A program made the translations under genes and the position numbers. From the NCBI GenBank assembly GCA_947058885.1, contig CAMSIF010000003.1, forward strand, positions 1 to 59,083: a stretch of 59,083 nt of DNA, written 5' to 3'. Positions 35,257 through 45,348 of the stretch are shown one piece after another; within the stretch, counting starts at the first letter, position 1; each line of letters starts with the position of its first letter. A model generated the notes under the pieces. The model did not search any database. It was not told the DNA's origin and saw nothing but the letters and a program-made list of their open reading frames with translations. This DNA is from an uncultured Clostridia bacterium. Its GTDB lineage: Bacteria; Bacillota; Clostridia; Oscillospirales; Oscillospiraceae.

Positions 35257-36363
35257 TTATTTTCTATTCCCTTCTGGCGGCGTCTCCAGTCCGCAGCCAT
35301 AAAATTCCTTATACCATAGCGCAAATTTTCGGAGGCCGGTTCTCAAGTCCGTGCTTGGCTTATATCCCAAGTCCCGCTCCAGCGCGGATGTGTCCGCGTA
35401 TGTTTCCGGAACATCCCCTGGCTGCATAGGAACCAATTCCCTGTACAGCTCAAACTGATAGTCTGCGGGAAGCACCTCTGCGTTGACCAGCTCCTGCTGG
35501 AGAACCGTCACAAAATCCAACAGATTTTCTGGATGTCCATGGCCTACATTGTAGATTTTATATGGAGGAACCGGAACGCCGTCTTCCTGCCTGCGGCCCG
35601 GCGGACTATGCAGCATAACTCGCATAATACCCTCTACGACATCATCTATATAGGTAAAATCCCTCTTGCAGTTGCCATAATTAAAAATTTGTATAGACTG
35701 TCCTCTGCGCAGTTTGTCCGCAAACCCAAAGTAGGCCATATCGGGACGGCCCGCCGGTCCATATACCGTGAAAAAACGCAGGCCCGTTACAGGCAGGTCA
35801 TATAGTTTAGCATATGCGTAGGCCATCAGTTCGTCGGATTTCTTAGTTGCCGCGTATAACGACACCGGCGTGTCCACTTGGTCCTCTTCGTGGAAGGGGA
35901 CTTTCCGGCTGCCGCCGTATACCGAAGAGCTGGATGCATATACAAGGTGCTGCACGCCGGGCGCACCATGGCCGCGAGAGTGGCGGCACGCCTCCAGAAT
36001 ACGGTGAAACCCTACGAGATTCGATTCAATATAGGCGTCCGGATGGGAAATGCTGTGCCGCACCCCCGCCTGGGCGGCCAGATTGACAACGATGTCAAAC
36101 CGGTACTCTTCAAAGAGTCTGTCTACCAAGTCTTTATCCGCAATACTGCCATTGATGAATTTCCAAATGCTCTTGCTGTTTTTCGCAGTCTGCTCCAAAA
36201 CAGACAGACGATATTCTTTCAGTCGGGGATCATAGTAGTCGTTCATGCTGTCGAGGCCCACAACCGTGCACTGCGAGGCATCTGCTAAAATGCGTCCGGC
36301 CAGATTGCTGCCGATGAATCCCGCAGCGCCCGTAAGTAAGATTGTCATATGGTTTAATGTCAT
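35257..36363 (-). CDS. NAD-dependent epimerase, UDP-glucuronate 4-epimerase type
   Basis: The 368-residue short-chain epimerase has ILLTGAAGFIGSNLAGRIL (NAD loop), YASSSSVYGG and SLYAATKKSDE (catalytic Tyr-x3-Lys), and GLRFFTVYGPAGRPDMA with RDFTYIDD. These are typical of CapI-like UDP-glucuronate 4-epimerases rather than GalE. It would convert UDP-glucuronate, made by the dehydrogenase two genes downstream, into UDP-galacturonate for the glycan. Confidence 0.9.
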   Translation of the reverse strand: MTLNHMTILLTGAAGFIGSNLAGRILADASQCTVVGLDSMNDYYDPRLKEYRLSVLEQTAKNSKSIWKFINGSIADKDLVDRLFEEYRFDIVVNLAAQAGVRHSISHPDAYIESNLVGFHRILEACRHSRGHGAPGVQHLVYASSSSVYGGSRKVPFHEEDQVDTPVSLYAATKKSDELMAYAYAKLYDLPVTGLRFFTVYGPAGRPDMAYFGFADKLRRGQSIQIFNYGNCKRDFTYIDDVVEGIMRVMLHSPPGRRQEDGVPVPPYKIYNVGHGHPENLLDFVTVLQQELVNAEVLPADYQFELYRELVPMQPGDVPETYADTSALERDLGYKPSTDLRTGLRKFALWYKEFYGCGLETPPEGNRK

Positions 36364-36377
36364 AGTATTTCTCCCTG

Positions 36378-38531
36378 TTATCCGAGACCGTCCATCAGAT
36401 TGCAGATTGGCGTGTTCCCATCGTATGGGTCGCTAAAAGAGAATTTTGCGCGAAGCGTATGCGCCATATCCGTGTGCTTGCTATAGAGCATACGCATTGC
36501 AGACAGCGCAAACTCCTTTGAAACCGCCTCCCAATGAATGTCTTTGCAATTTTTTATAAGCGTGGACAGTTCGTTTTGTGTGTCCCGCAGCAGTTCCGCG
36601 TTATACTCTGTACCGGGTACTGTAACCGCGCAGCCAGATTCTGAAAATCCTCCAAATTGGCCTTCTTCAGAAGCGTACAGCATCTCCAGGAAAAGGTGAA
36701 GCTGAGAAACATCCGACAGGCTGTAAACGGAATCATGCCACTTTTCGTTTATGTTCCCCCACACAGATGAGACAAACTGCAAATTACTGACATAATCGTT
36801 CGGCAGGGCAGACGTCCCCAACGCTATGAGGTGGATTTGCCTGCCTAGTATGTTCGAGAGTCCATAAACAAGCGTCCCGTGCGTGACGATATCAACGATA
36901 GCAATCTTTTCAAAGCGGTCCACCCCAAGCTCATGAATATATTGGAGATACAGTCTGCGGTTTTTCTCGGATTTTTCAAAGATAGCGGCTTTGTTTGAAA
37001 GGAGCTTCTTTCGCAGTCCATCTTTTCCCCATTTTTCGACCGCCTCTCCGCTGGTTATGTCATATTCTTCAGAGACCTCTATTTGAAATTGATTCCTCAA
37101 AAATTCCCTCAAATTCAGCCCTTTATTTACAAAAAGCTTACTGCAAAAAACAAGGATATCTTTTTCATTGAAAACGGCGGCGCTGCTTACTGCTGACCGG
37201 GATGCATAAAAGTAGAACGCTTCTGGTAAACTCTCCAGCTGCCGCTCTTCTCTGGCCTTACAGTAGAGTTTATGAAGGAAAAATCCATCCCGGGATGGAA
37301 ACAGAACCGCGTCATACCGGCTTGCCTGGCTAATAATAAAGGAAAAAAACAATCCCGTTACCGGCAGGAAAAATAACGCCAGTTCATGGCAGGAGTTAAT
37401 CTGGAGCTTCCCCTCGTACCCATGCAGGGAGAAGGGGGCGTTACAGAGGTCCGCTATCATCGTTCCCAGCAGAAGGCGGTCGTCAAAGCTCTTGGCGGAA
37501 TCAACCAGATAGGCGGCGGACGAAGACGAGAGCATGTCGCGGCCACTCATGACCTGATAGGAATCGACTCCATGCTCGACAGCCTGTTTTATGTCGGCCT
37601 CACGATGATCCCCGATATGCAGAATATCGTTCTCCGGAGCCTTTGCTTTCAGGATTTCATATAATCCGCCGGTCTTCTTACTTGCCCCCCAATCACAGGA
37701 AATCAGGGTGTCGTGGCAGCCGGTGATCCCGCATGTTTCAAGGAGGTTTTGGATAGTCTCCTTCGGGTAATACATATCAGAGGTCAAATATACAGCTTTG
37801 CCCTTTTTTAATGCGTATCGGAAGATGTCTGCCATGGCCTTTCTGGGCAAAAGCACCTGTTTCTCTATTCGAAGTTCCAGTTCTTTTGCCAGCTGGATAC
37901 CGGTTTCGTCAAGCGCGTATTCACGGCGCAGGCTTTCATAGATCATATCCACGGAAGGACTGACAGTTTCTTTACCGCATATCTGTTCAGCGGATATCCG
38001 CCAACGGGCAAAAGGAATATTCACTCCCTGATCATGCAGGGCTCTTTCAACCAGCTGGAACACATCAGCTGGCCAGAATACCCTCCGCGTAACCAGTGTG
38101 TCAAACATGTCAAAGGAAATCACACTGTGCCTGTCAATTTGCTCCATTAGTTCCGCCGGCGACTGTTTCCAGTAGGGATTCTTTTTATAGTACTCCTCTC
38201 CCGTCAGCCGGTACCCGCGCATATCAAAAACGGGTATTTCTTCTGGAATCAGATGCCGGATTCGCTGGTAAATAATACTTGTGGATGCGGGCGCGGCGGC
38301 AATCAAAATCATCTGCGTTTTTTCTGCCGCCTCCTCTATGGAAATAATTTCTTTTCCATACCGCGTTTCTCCTATATGTTCCGCAGCAATCAAGGCGGGG
38401 AAATGATATCCTTCCGCATTATTTAGTATAATTTCAGCATTTTGACCAATTCCGTATATTCCTACCGGCACATTCTTATATCCGCCAAAATAGCTGTCAA
38501 AGGTTCTTTTGAACTTGTCATTTCCATCCAT
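36378..38531 (-). CDS. Rossmann-like module + HAD hydrolase (COG5610-like) + unknown C-terminal domain
   Basis: The ATG at 38531, with AGGAG seven bases upstream, gives 717 residues; a longer start at 38585 overlaps the previous gene without a ribosome site. The N-terminal module starts VPVGIYGIGQNAEIIL. A HAD domain follows (SFDMFDTLVTRRVFWPADVF with DxxD, VYLTSDMYYPK, ILHIGDHREADI), then about 380 residues of unknown fold. Related large HAD proteins are common in polysaccharide loci, where they may act on sugar-phosphate intermediates. Its precise role here is unknown. Confidence 0.78.
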   Translation of the reverse strand: MDGNDKFKRTFDSYFGGYKNVPVGIYGIGQNAEIILNNAEGYHFPALIAAEHIGETRYGKEIISIEEAAEKTQMILIAAAPASTSIIYQRIRHLIPEEIPVFDMRGYRLTGEEYYKKNPYWKQSPAELMEQIDRHSVISFDMFDTLVTRRVFWPADVFQLVERALHDQGVNIPFARWRISAEQICGKETVSPSVDMIYESLRREYALDETGIQLAKELELRIEKQVLLPRKAMADIFRYALKKGKAVYLTSDMYYPKETIQNLLETCGITGCHDTLISCDWGASKKTGGLYEILKAKAPENDILHIGDHREADIKQAVEHGVDSYQVMSGRDMLSSSSAAYLVDSAKSFDDRLLLGTMIADLCNAPFSLHGYEGKLQINSCHELALFFLPVTGLFFSFIISQASRYDAVLFPSRDGFFLHKLYCKAREERQLESLPEAFYFYASRSAVSSAAVFNEKDILVFCSKLFVNKGLNLREFLRNQFQIEVSEEYDITSGEAVEKWGKDGLRKKLLSNKAAIFEKSEKNRRLYLQYIHELGVDRFEKIAIVDIVTHGTLVYGLSNILGRQIHLIALGTSALPNDYVSNLQFVSSVWGNINEKWHDSVYSLSDVSQLHLFLEMLYASEEGQFGGFSESGCAVTVPGTEYNAELLRDTQNELSTLIKNCKDIHWEAVSKEFALSAMRMLYSKHTDMAHTLRAKFSFSDPYDGNTPICNLMDGLG

Positions 38532-38547
38532 ACATATACTCCTGCGT

Positions 38548-39687
38548 TCAGGTGGAGTTTGCGATTTTCCGGCTCTCCCCGCCATGCTCCTTCTGATATA
38601 AAAGGCTGCACGTTTTGACGTTTGCCCCTAAAGCGGTCAAATCGAGCAGTGTCATACCGTTCTTCCATACTGCGTACATGAAGGACAGCTGATCCCGCTG
38701 CGCTCCGCAGTCAAACTCCCGCCACCAGTCTTCCAAAATCTTTCTGCACTCCGGCTTGGCGTGTTCCATCGCAATAACCGGCATTTCAGGCATTCCGTAG
38801 TGGAGGGGCATTCCTTCTTCTAAATAACGCTCCATCTGCTGGCAGACATCTGATGGGACCACCCGCCTGAAATTCACGATGGTAATCGCTTCATAAAATA
38901 TGCAGTCCCTTTTGGGGTGCATAAAAACGGATATACCGCTCTTGTTGTGGTGGACAAATTCTGTAATATCCCCGGTAACGCCAATATTACCGTCAAGATA
39001 GATAGAATATTTATAGTCCGGAAACAGAAGATGCGGATGCATTTTTATGTAGCGGTTTCGCTTTATTGGAGACGATAGAATCTCTGGTATTACGCGCTTT
39101 GCATCCATCCAGTGAAACGGCCCAATATCTCCAGGATCATGGTCGGATACAAAAAAGTAGTCAATGTTGGACGGATGGACGCGAGGTATATGCACCTCGT
39201 CATATCCTCCGAAGATTCCAGTATATACCGCAATCCTGTCCCCGCAGAAATCGCCTGGACCCACAGCCGGGGCCGTATTCAGCGGCAGATGATAAAAAAT
39301 GTCCGCAGCATCAAGTGACGCGTACAGTTCTATCATCTTCAGATAGACGTCCCGGTAATGAAGGATAATATCGTCTATTACATCCGTAAAATCTGCCGTC
39401 TGAAAGCGTTCCTTGACACTATTTAACACTGAAAGATACTGCTCTGACGCAATACAAACAAACACAAGGAGATCCTTGCTCCCTGACAGCCCGTCCGGGT
39501 TACAGCACGGAACACCGTCTATCTCCGTGTTCCACTTTCCACTATCGCTATCCAGGTAGAGACTGGTCCGCACACCAACAAGTCGTAAAATGCGGGAAAA
39601 GTGTTTCCCATGGGTCCCCGCGCAATAGACGCCAATCTTCTTACCGCTCTCCTGCCACTGTCTTAGATAATCTATTGTTACATGCAT
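38548..39687 (-). CDS. Rossmann-like module fused to DUF616 (TOD1/MUCI70-like) glycosyltransferase domain
   Basis: The 379-residue protein has an N-terminal module (KKIGVYCAGTHGKHFSRIL) and a C-terminal DUF616 domain recognisable from RIAVYTGIFGGYDEVHIPRV, YKYSIYLDGNIGVTGDI, MHPKRDCIFYEA and RDQLSFMYAVWKNG. The DGN motif may be the metal-binding site of a GT-A-like transferase. It is cytosolic. The gene stops 16 bases before the HAD gene start. Confidence 0.82.
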   Translation of the reverse strand: MHVTIDYLRQWQESGKKIGVYCAGTHGKHFSRILRLVGVRTSLYLDSDSGKWNTEIDGVPCCNPDGLSGSKDLLVFVCIASEQYLSVLNSVKERFQTADFTDVIDDIILHYRDVYLKMIELYASLDAADIFYHLPLNTAPAVGPGDFCGDRIAVYTGIFGGYDEVHIPRVHPSNIDYFFVSDHDPGDIGPFHWMDAKRVIPEILSSPIKRNRYIKMHPHLLFPDYKYSIYLDGNIGVTGDITEFVHHNKSGISVFMHPKRDCIFYEAITIVNFRRVVPSDVCQQMERYLEEGMPLHYGMPEMPVIAMEHAKPECRKILEDWWREFDCGAQRDQLSFMYAVWKNGMTLLDLTALGANVKTCSLLYQKEHGGESRKIANST

Positions 39688-39700
39688 AGGCTACCTCTTT

Positions 39701-41461
39701 TTACTTGTTAATAATTCCGAAAACCCTGCCGCTGACAGCCTCAATCTGTTTTTGTATTTCTACCGCCGCCTGGTCCCTTGCCGCAATAATAAACGGCATA
39801 TCTTTCACCGCGTCGCCTAACTGGATACAGCGGATACTTCCCAGTATCTCTTTTCCCCACAATTCCGGATTATTGTCACAGAAAGCGGCAACCTGTATCC
39901 CCTGCGATTGCAGCTCCTTGGCGGCGTACACACCATTGAGGCCCGCGCCGAAGATGCAGACCGTATTCCCGTTTTCGCGTATCCGTCTATATAAGTCGTC
40001 CCGGTATCTGCTTCCCAGCTTTGGCAGCCAGCCAAACGAGGGCTGAAATTTCAGAGAGGCATGTTCCCGAATCTCATCCAGGCTTTTTCGGTCCCAAAGC
40101 ACTTCGTTGGAAATAATCTCCGGCTCAGAGAAATCCGATATAGGATGATCCGGCTTGACAAGTTCCGTGTTGTTCAAGGTGGGGATATCCCGGAAATCAA
40201 ATCCCATGAGCGAGCAGACGGCTTGGTCAAACTTCAAGGGATCATCCCCCAGAACGATTGCGCCTGGATAAACAGGCGACGGCTCCAGAGGCCCTTCCTT
40301 TTCCCCTGAGACGATCATATCGCCTACAATAAATATCTTCCGCTGTCTCGTGTCCATGACGGTCCCATTTTTATCCGCATACAGCAAGATCCGATTCAAA
40401 TCCAGAATCGTTCGCCAAATGGTGTCGTTTCCATACCAGCTGCCCTCCCAGAACAATTCGTCAACGCGCTCTCGTCCGGCGGCCATAAGATTGTTGTAAA
40501 AAGCTTCCGCCTGAGACGCCAAGACAAACTCGCCCTCCTGAACCAGTTCGTTTTTGATATCAAGCGTCTGGTTTGCCATCTCAAGGAGAGAACTGGTATG
40601 TAAGTAGGCATCCCCGCCCTCGGCTTTGCTTCCGGCTGTATGGTGCGGCAGAAATTCCTTGTTTGCGTTAATCCCAACAAGATTTTTCAACGAAATGGTC
40701 ACGCCCGCCTTTCGGTGGGTCTTTGGCTTGGGCATATTGATGATCACGTCGGCGTCCAAAACATATTTTGATATGTTATACTCATGCGTTTTTCCATGGT
40801 GATGCCTCTGTAAGATCCTCGGGTCGTAATTTGTAATCCGGAGATTCCGCATTCTTTCTGGAGAAACATCCGCGAAGGCACTGTTTTCACCCAGATTGAC
40901 GACGATGCCTTGGCTCCCTTGTTCCTCTTGGAGGTAATGAAGCCCTCCCTTTTCGTATGTTTTAATATTCCGGAAGTCTGCCAGCTCAATCTCTATCCCT
41001 TTTTTACGATAAAAATCTATCAGGATTTTATATCCCGCCTGGTTTATAAGTGTCTTAAAATTACATTCTTGCAGCGGCGCGTCGCCAATTACGATTTTTC
41101 CGCGCCCCTTCAGCGCAATACAGACATAATCAACTACCGCCGCGACTAGAGAGGGGTTGGTATACAGGCAGTCTACGCCCCCGCCGCTTTTGTTTTCGTG
41201 GAGCACTAGATTGGGCTTAATCAGCACCGTATTCCCAGGTTCGACGGTCCCGCCAAAGGGATTCCAGCACGGTTGACCAATGTTTTCCGCGTCAAGCCCC
41301 AGCATGGCCAGCCCTTCCCGCACCATGTCGTATACAGGATTTTCCTCTTTGCTGATATCCCCGCGGAACAGATATTCCGGGTATTCCACCGACGGTCTGA
41401 AAAGGGTCTTTTTATCCGGATATTCCCCTATCGCTCTTTTCACCACGCATACCAAACTCAA
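39701..41461 (-). CDS. DUF362 protein with C-terminal Rossmann-like module
   Basis: The preferred TTG at 41461 lies four bases after the upstream stop with AAAGGGGA before it, giving 586 residues; a TTG at 41527 would overlap by about 60 bases. The DUF362 part (VLIKPNLVLHENKSGGGVD, VIGDAPLQECNFKTL, INMPKPKTHRKAGVTISLKN) covers about 430 residues. No ferredoxin-type cysteine cluster is seen. The C-terminus is the recurring module (TVCIFGAGLNGVYAAKEL), here placed last. DUF362 proteins are functionally obscure and unusual in a glycan operon. Confidence 0.75.
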   Translation of the reverse strand: MSLVCVVKRAIGEYPDKKTLFRPSVEYPEYLFRGDISKEENPVYDMVREGLAMLGLDAENIGQPCWNPFGGTVEPGNTVLIKPNLVLHENKSGGGVDCLYTNPSLVAAVVDYVCIALKGRGKIVIGDAPLQECNFKTLINQAGYKILIDFYRKKGIEIELADFRNIKTYEKGGLHYLQEEQGSQGIVVNLGENSAFADVSPERMRNLRITNYDPRILQRHHHGKTHEYNISKYVLDADVIINMPKPKTHRKAGVTISLKNLVGINANKEFLPHHTAGSKAEGGDAYLHTSSLLEMANQTLDIKNELVQEGEFVLASQAEAFYNNLMAAGRERVDELFWEGSWYGNDTIWRTILDLNRILLYADKNGTVMDTRQRKIFIVGDMIVSGEKEGPLEPSPVYPGAIVLGDDPLKFDQAVCSLMGFDFRDIPTLNNTELVKPDHPISDFSEPEIISNEVLWDRKSLDEIREHASLKFQPSFGWLPKLGSRYRDDLYRRIRENGNTVCIFGAGLNGVYAAKELQSQGIQVAAFCDNNPELWGKEILGSIRCIQLGDAVKDMPFIIAARDQAAVEIQKQIEAVSGRVFGIINK

Positions 41462-41465
41462 AACG

Positions 41466-42761
41466 CTATTCCCCTTTCGGTAATTCCATCCATTCCCCCA
41501 TTGTAAGATCATATTCCTCCGGTTCAAAGGTCTCTATGCCGCTCCCATGGGTAAATGTCATCTCGCCAAAAAATATTCGATTGCCACAGATATAAAAATC
41601 AACTCTCACATGGATAAATCCTTCCGCTAAAATTTCTGCCATGCGGATCATCTCTTCCAAACACGCCGGTTTATCAATCAAAACATCCGGTGCTGCCGGA
41701 TACTTAATCGAGCACGGCACATACTCCCATTCCGGTGTGTATAGGTTTCTCCTGTGCGTATGGTTCCGGTCAAGATCTACCTGTATCAGCCTCGCGCGTC
41801 CATGGAAAACAAATACCTTGTAATCCCGCAGATCTCCGCCGTCTTCCGTCTCCAGCAGCTCCTCCGCAATGATTCTGGGCACAATCTCCGCATAATGCAG
41901 CTCAAAGCCTGACATAAGAGAATAGTCCATGTCCATCCAACGCTCAAATTCCCGCTTGGCCTCAGCATAGTTCAGCTTAGATTTATCCGTTACAATTAAA
42001 TTTGTGCCGCTGGCATGTGTGCATTTCAATACAAACTGATTGGGAAGCAGAGAAAAATCAATCTCTGAGAAAGAATTCCATACACCCAGAAGCGGTATTA
42101 AACATGTCTCCCCAATCTTTTCCGACACATATTCCCTCACAGCAAATTTATCCGCCAATCTCGACTTTTGGGGCTGACTATCATACAGCTTCAGCCACTG
42201 GATTTTTTCGTTGAAGGTCTTGGGGTGCTCCAGGTCGATGTCCTTGCCTGTGTGCAGCCTGTACCAATCCACAAGTTCCGCTTTTATGTCAAGGTTCTTG
42301 CGGGTCGAATAATATTCTCCGCTTATAGGCTCAATATGTGGAAACACAAGATTTTTAAACCCATATTCTTGCAGGGTACGCACAACCTCATCTTGATACT
42401 TGCCGCTTACGCCTACAACGACCGCCGTTTCATGGGGGGGATACTTCAGGTCTGGTATTTCCCTGATTGGTACACCAAGGAAATCCGTTTCCTCCGGCTT
42501 CCGGCTTGTTACTACAAAGCAGTCAATTTTTATTTCTTTTGAGAGTCTAAGGTAAATCATTCTCCCAACATATCCTGCGCCGTAAATAACAACATAGCGA
42601 GAATGGCTCAAAACCGCTTCCTCCCCGTGCAAGGTGTTTTCCTGTTTTTTGTCTTTACCGCAAGCTTCCATGACATCTATCTGTTGGTCCATAATCTGAT
42701 GGTTTATATATTGTTCCATATACGCCAAGCCATTCTGCCCAGAGCTCTTATAAAAGTTCAA
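41466..42761 (-). CDS. Rossmann-like module fused to TupA-like ATP-grasp protein
   Basis: The 431-residue protein starts at TTG 42761 inside the end of the upstream gene, with GGAAGGA close by; ATG at 42719 is an alternative. The module (YVVIYGAGYVGRMIYLRL) covers about 50-150. The rest is the TupA-type ATP-grasp family: HPKTFNEKIQWLKLYDSQ, PNQFVLKCTHASGTNLIV, DYKVFVFHGRARLIQVDLDR, IHVRVDFYICGNRIFFGEMT. Such enzymes can ligate amino acids to glycans, or act in teichuronopeptide-like polymers. A role in decorating uronic acids supplied by Ugd and the epimerase is plausible. Confidence 0.82.
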   Translation of the reverse strand: MNFYKSSGQNGLAYMEQYINHQIMDQQIDVMEACGKDKKQENTLHGEEAVLSHSRYVVIYGAGYVGRMIYLRLSKEIKIDCFVVTSRKPEETDFLGVPIREIPDLKYPPHETAVVVGVSGKYQDEVVRTLQEYGFKNLVFPHIEPISGEYYSTRKNLDIKAELVDWYRLHTGKDIDLEHPKTFNEKIQWLKLYDSQPQKSRLADKFAVREYVSEKIGETCLIPLLGVWNSFSEIDFSLLPNQFVLKCTHASGTNLIVTDKSKLNYAEAKREFERWMDMDYSLMSGFELHYAEIVPRIIAEELLETEDGGDLRDYKVFVFHGRARLIQVDLDRNHTHRRNLYTPEWEYVPCSIKYPAAPDVLIDKPACLEEMIRMAEILAEGFIHVRVDFYICGNRIFFGEMTFTHGSGIETFEPEEYDLTMGEWMELPKGE

Positions 42762-44184
42762 GAAATCCTTCCCATAACTGCAAATGCGGCCCCATCAAGC
42801 TTTTAGGAAAAACCGAATCATGCGCAAGCTTTCCCATTTCCTTAAGACGGCTTTTGTGTCTGAAAAGATATTCTATTTTAGACGCCGCTAATTGATAATC
42901 TCCGATGGGAACGATATATCCGTTTACATCATTCTCGATATCTTCCCTCACCCCAGACGTCTCGGTTACAACTGGTACGGCTCCACTCCCCATTGCTTCA
43001 ATAATACTGATGCACCGGCCCTCGGAGTCGGACAAATTTACGCAGACATCCTGCCGCTTCCAGAACCGCGAGATTTGGGAGCGATCCAAACTCCCCAGAA
43101 AACGGACCTTTTCCTGTAGTCCGCTGGCCTGTACCCATCTTTCCATCTCTGTCATTGAGGGGCCGTCTCCAGCAAGTTCAACTTCAAAAGCAATTTCTCG
43201 CTTGGCAAGAACAGCAAAAAGCTTTAAGAGCAAATCCGTTCTTTTGGAGGCCGTATCCAGCCTCCCGGCAAATCCTATTCGGATAGGTTCTGTCCCCACT
43301 TGGGAATATGTACGGCTTAAATTTTCTTCGCAGGCGAAGGGACATTCCATAGCAGAAACCAAATGCTCGGTCACGCCCCTTTCCAGCATAGCCGATTTTA
43401 TATCCTGGCTTACTCCTACCACTAGGTCCAAACACTCGATAAATTCTAAATATGCAGCGTATACCCTTTCGTTTCCTTCGTGAATTACAGAAATAATTTT
43501 AACCATTTCGGGATACTGCAATTTTACCAGATAAGCCGCCAGCATAAGTTCATTTATCCACGAGGTAACTACCCTGCATGGCAATTTGCTCATAATAATT
43601 TCTATCTGGTCCTGTATAATACTCTTTGAAAATATATCTTCATGCTCCCTATATACGGGAATAATGTGGTCTTGCAGGATGGGCGGAGTATCGTACTCAT
43701 TTTGGTCCGAAAGAATAAAGACATCCTTATGTCCAGCATATATCAGCGCCGAACAGATATCCCTCGTCCAGGACTGGACGCCGCCCAGGCTGAGCCCGTT
43801 GGGGCAGTCGAACAACACCGCCGGATGGGAGCCGCCTATATGGGCATGGGGAGTCAACGCTTGCTTCAGTTCAGGAGCCGCTTTATATGCTTCTAACAGA
43901 AGTTTAGCATATGGCACTTCCTGCTCAGGGCGGAAATGATATTTGTAAATAAGTCCGTCCCTTATTTTACTGGATATCTGATCGTTTCCAATTGTTATGC
44001 AGTACTGCGCATCAAAAAACTGGGGCAGCAGCTCTGGGGGCTGAACTTTTATCGCGCCGATTTTTTCATTCCATTTATCTGGCGCACTGTCAAAAATCCC
44101 TGCAATTGCAATGCCGCATTGGGTTAGGAGTTCGCACAGCTCCCTGCCGCGTTTTCCAGCGCCATATAGAACTAATTTTTCCAC
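42748..44184 (-). CDS. Rossmann-like module fused to GT4 glycosyltransferase
   Basis: The 478-residue protein starts with GTG. The module is KLVLYGAGKRGRELCELL (1 to about 95). The GT4 part spans about 115-478, with the C-terminal donor-binding region IRIGFAGRLDTASKRTDLLL and the ExxxxxE-type motif EGRCISIIEAMGSGAVPVVT. It is a retaining glycosyltransferase using a nucleotide sugar; the sugar is unknown. It lies three bases after the GT2 gene stop. Confidence 0.88.
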   Translation of the reverse strand: MEKLVLYGAGKRGRELCELLTQCGIAIAGIFDSAPDKWNEKIGAIKVQPPELLPQFFDAQYCITIGNDQISSKIRDGLIYKYHFRPEQEVPYAKLLLEAYKAAPELKQALTPHAHIGGSHPAVLFDCPNGLSLGGVQSWTRDICSALIYAGHKDVFILSDQNEYDTPPILQDHIIPVYREHEDIFSKSIIQDQIEIIMSKLPCRVVTSWINELMLAAYLVKLQYPEMVKIISVIHEGNERVYAAYLEFIECLDLVVGVSQDIKSAMLERGVTEHLVSAMECPFACEENLSRTYSQVGTEPIRIGFAGRLDTASKRTDLLLKLFAVLAKREIAFEVELAGDGPSMTEMERWVQASGLQEKVRFLGSLDRSQISRFWKRQDVCVNLSDSEGRCISIIEAMGSGAVPVVTETSGVREDIENDVNGYIVPIGDYQLAASKIEYLFRHKSRLKEMGKLAHDSVFPKSLMGPHLQLWEGFLELL

Positions 44185-44187
44185 AGT

Positions 44188-45309
44188 TTAGCCCCCTTTT
44201 GCGGCGTAATGCATAGCTTTGTAATACTGAATAGAACAATACTCCCGAATGCTGTTCTCATATAACTGATGCATAATATCATATGTTACGGCCTTATCGT
44301 AAACTGCGATGAAAACGGGATGCCGCTCCGGAGCCCGCAGCATTTCGTCAAACGAAATCACAGCTTTTCCATGGATTGCCGTCCCTGATTTCCCGGCGTC
44401 ATTATCCACAAAGCAAACCGCACGCGGACCTAAAATGTCAAGCGCATACGCCCCCATTTCTCCAGCTCCAAAAATATAATACCGTTTATCTGGGCAATAT
44501 CTCTCGATGCACAGTTCAGGAACATGCAGGAATATCTTTTGCCGCACTTTTTCCGTGTTATACGCATTTTCTTGAAGCTCGTAGTACAGTTGACAGATGT
44601 ACCGCTTCTCTTGCTGTAGGTTTTCCAGGAAAAAATCAATGTAGGTTCCCTTTAGCTCCGCCAGCTGAGACAGGATCTTTTGCTGTTTTTTTTCGGTCAG
44701 GCTCTCTGGATGGCATCTGTAAAGATATAAGGTCTTGCTGATATGTCCGATTCTTCCATAGCGCATTTTTATCCGCAGCCAATATTCATAATCCTCCACA
44801 TATATCATCTGCGAATGGTATTCGCCCACCTCCCGCAATACCTCAGCGCGGTAAAGGAAGCACGCGCCTACTGAATTGCGCCGTGCAAACAGACTGTCAT
44901 TGTATGGGTCTGCCTTCTGGATTATTTGACCAGCCCAATCTATCAGCGCCATGTCCGCGCATACCATACAGACGCTTTCTTCTTTCAAAAGCCAGCGGTA
45001 CATTGTCTCCAAGGCTTCTGGAAGATAAGCGTTATCGTCAGAGGTCCATGTAAGGAACTTTCCCTTTACCTGCCGGAAGCCAATGTTCAATGACTCCGGT
45101 AGCTTCTGGTTTGTTGTATTATGGATTACCTGGATTCTGGGGTCCATTGCCGCGTACTCTTCCGCTATTGCCGCTGTCCCATCTGTAGAGCAGTCGTTGA
45201 CAATAATCAGCTCCCAATCCCCGAAAGTCTGCTTGAGAATGCTGTCTACGGCATCGCGTATGTACTTGTCTCCGTTATAACTTGGGAGGACTATTGATAT
45301 TTCAGGCAT
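44188..45309 (-). CDS. GT2 glycosyltransferase with C-terminal Rossmann-like module
   Basis: The 373-residue protein opens with ISIVLPSYNGDKYIRDAVDS, then IIVNDCSTDG, LTWTSDDNAYLPEAL (DDN motif) and YVEDYEYWLRIK, a standard inverting GT2 domain to about residue 260. The C-terminus carries the module (RYYIFGAGEMGAYALDIL, then VCFVDNDAGKSGTAIHGKAV). It is a cytosolic transferase extending the glycan. AAGGAG lies eleven bases before the ATG. Confidence 0.9.
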   Translation of the reverse strand: MPEISIVLPSYNGDKYIRDAVDSILKQTFGDWELIIVNDCSTDGTAAIAEEYAAMDPRIQVIHNTTNQKLPESLNIGFRQVKGKFLTWTSDDNAYLPEALETMYRWLLKEESVCMVCADMALIDWAGQIIQKADPYNDSLFARRNSVGACFLYRAEVLREVGEYHSQMIYVEDYEYWLRIKMRYGRIGHISKTLYLYRCHPESLTEKKQQKILSQLAELKGTYIDFFLENLQQEKRYICQLYYELQENAYNTEKVRQKIFLHVPELCIERYCPDKRYYIFGAGEMGAYALDILGPRAVCFVDNDAGKSGTAIHGKAVISFDEMLRAPERHPVFIAVYDKAVTYDIMHQLYENSIREYCSIQYYKAMHYAAKGG

Positions 45310-45348
45310 GGCTCAGCGATCTCCTTATATACATATCCCGCCTGTGCG

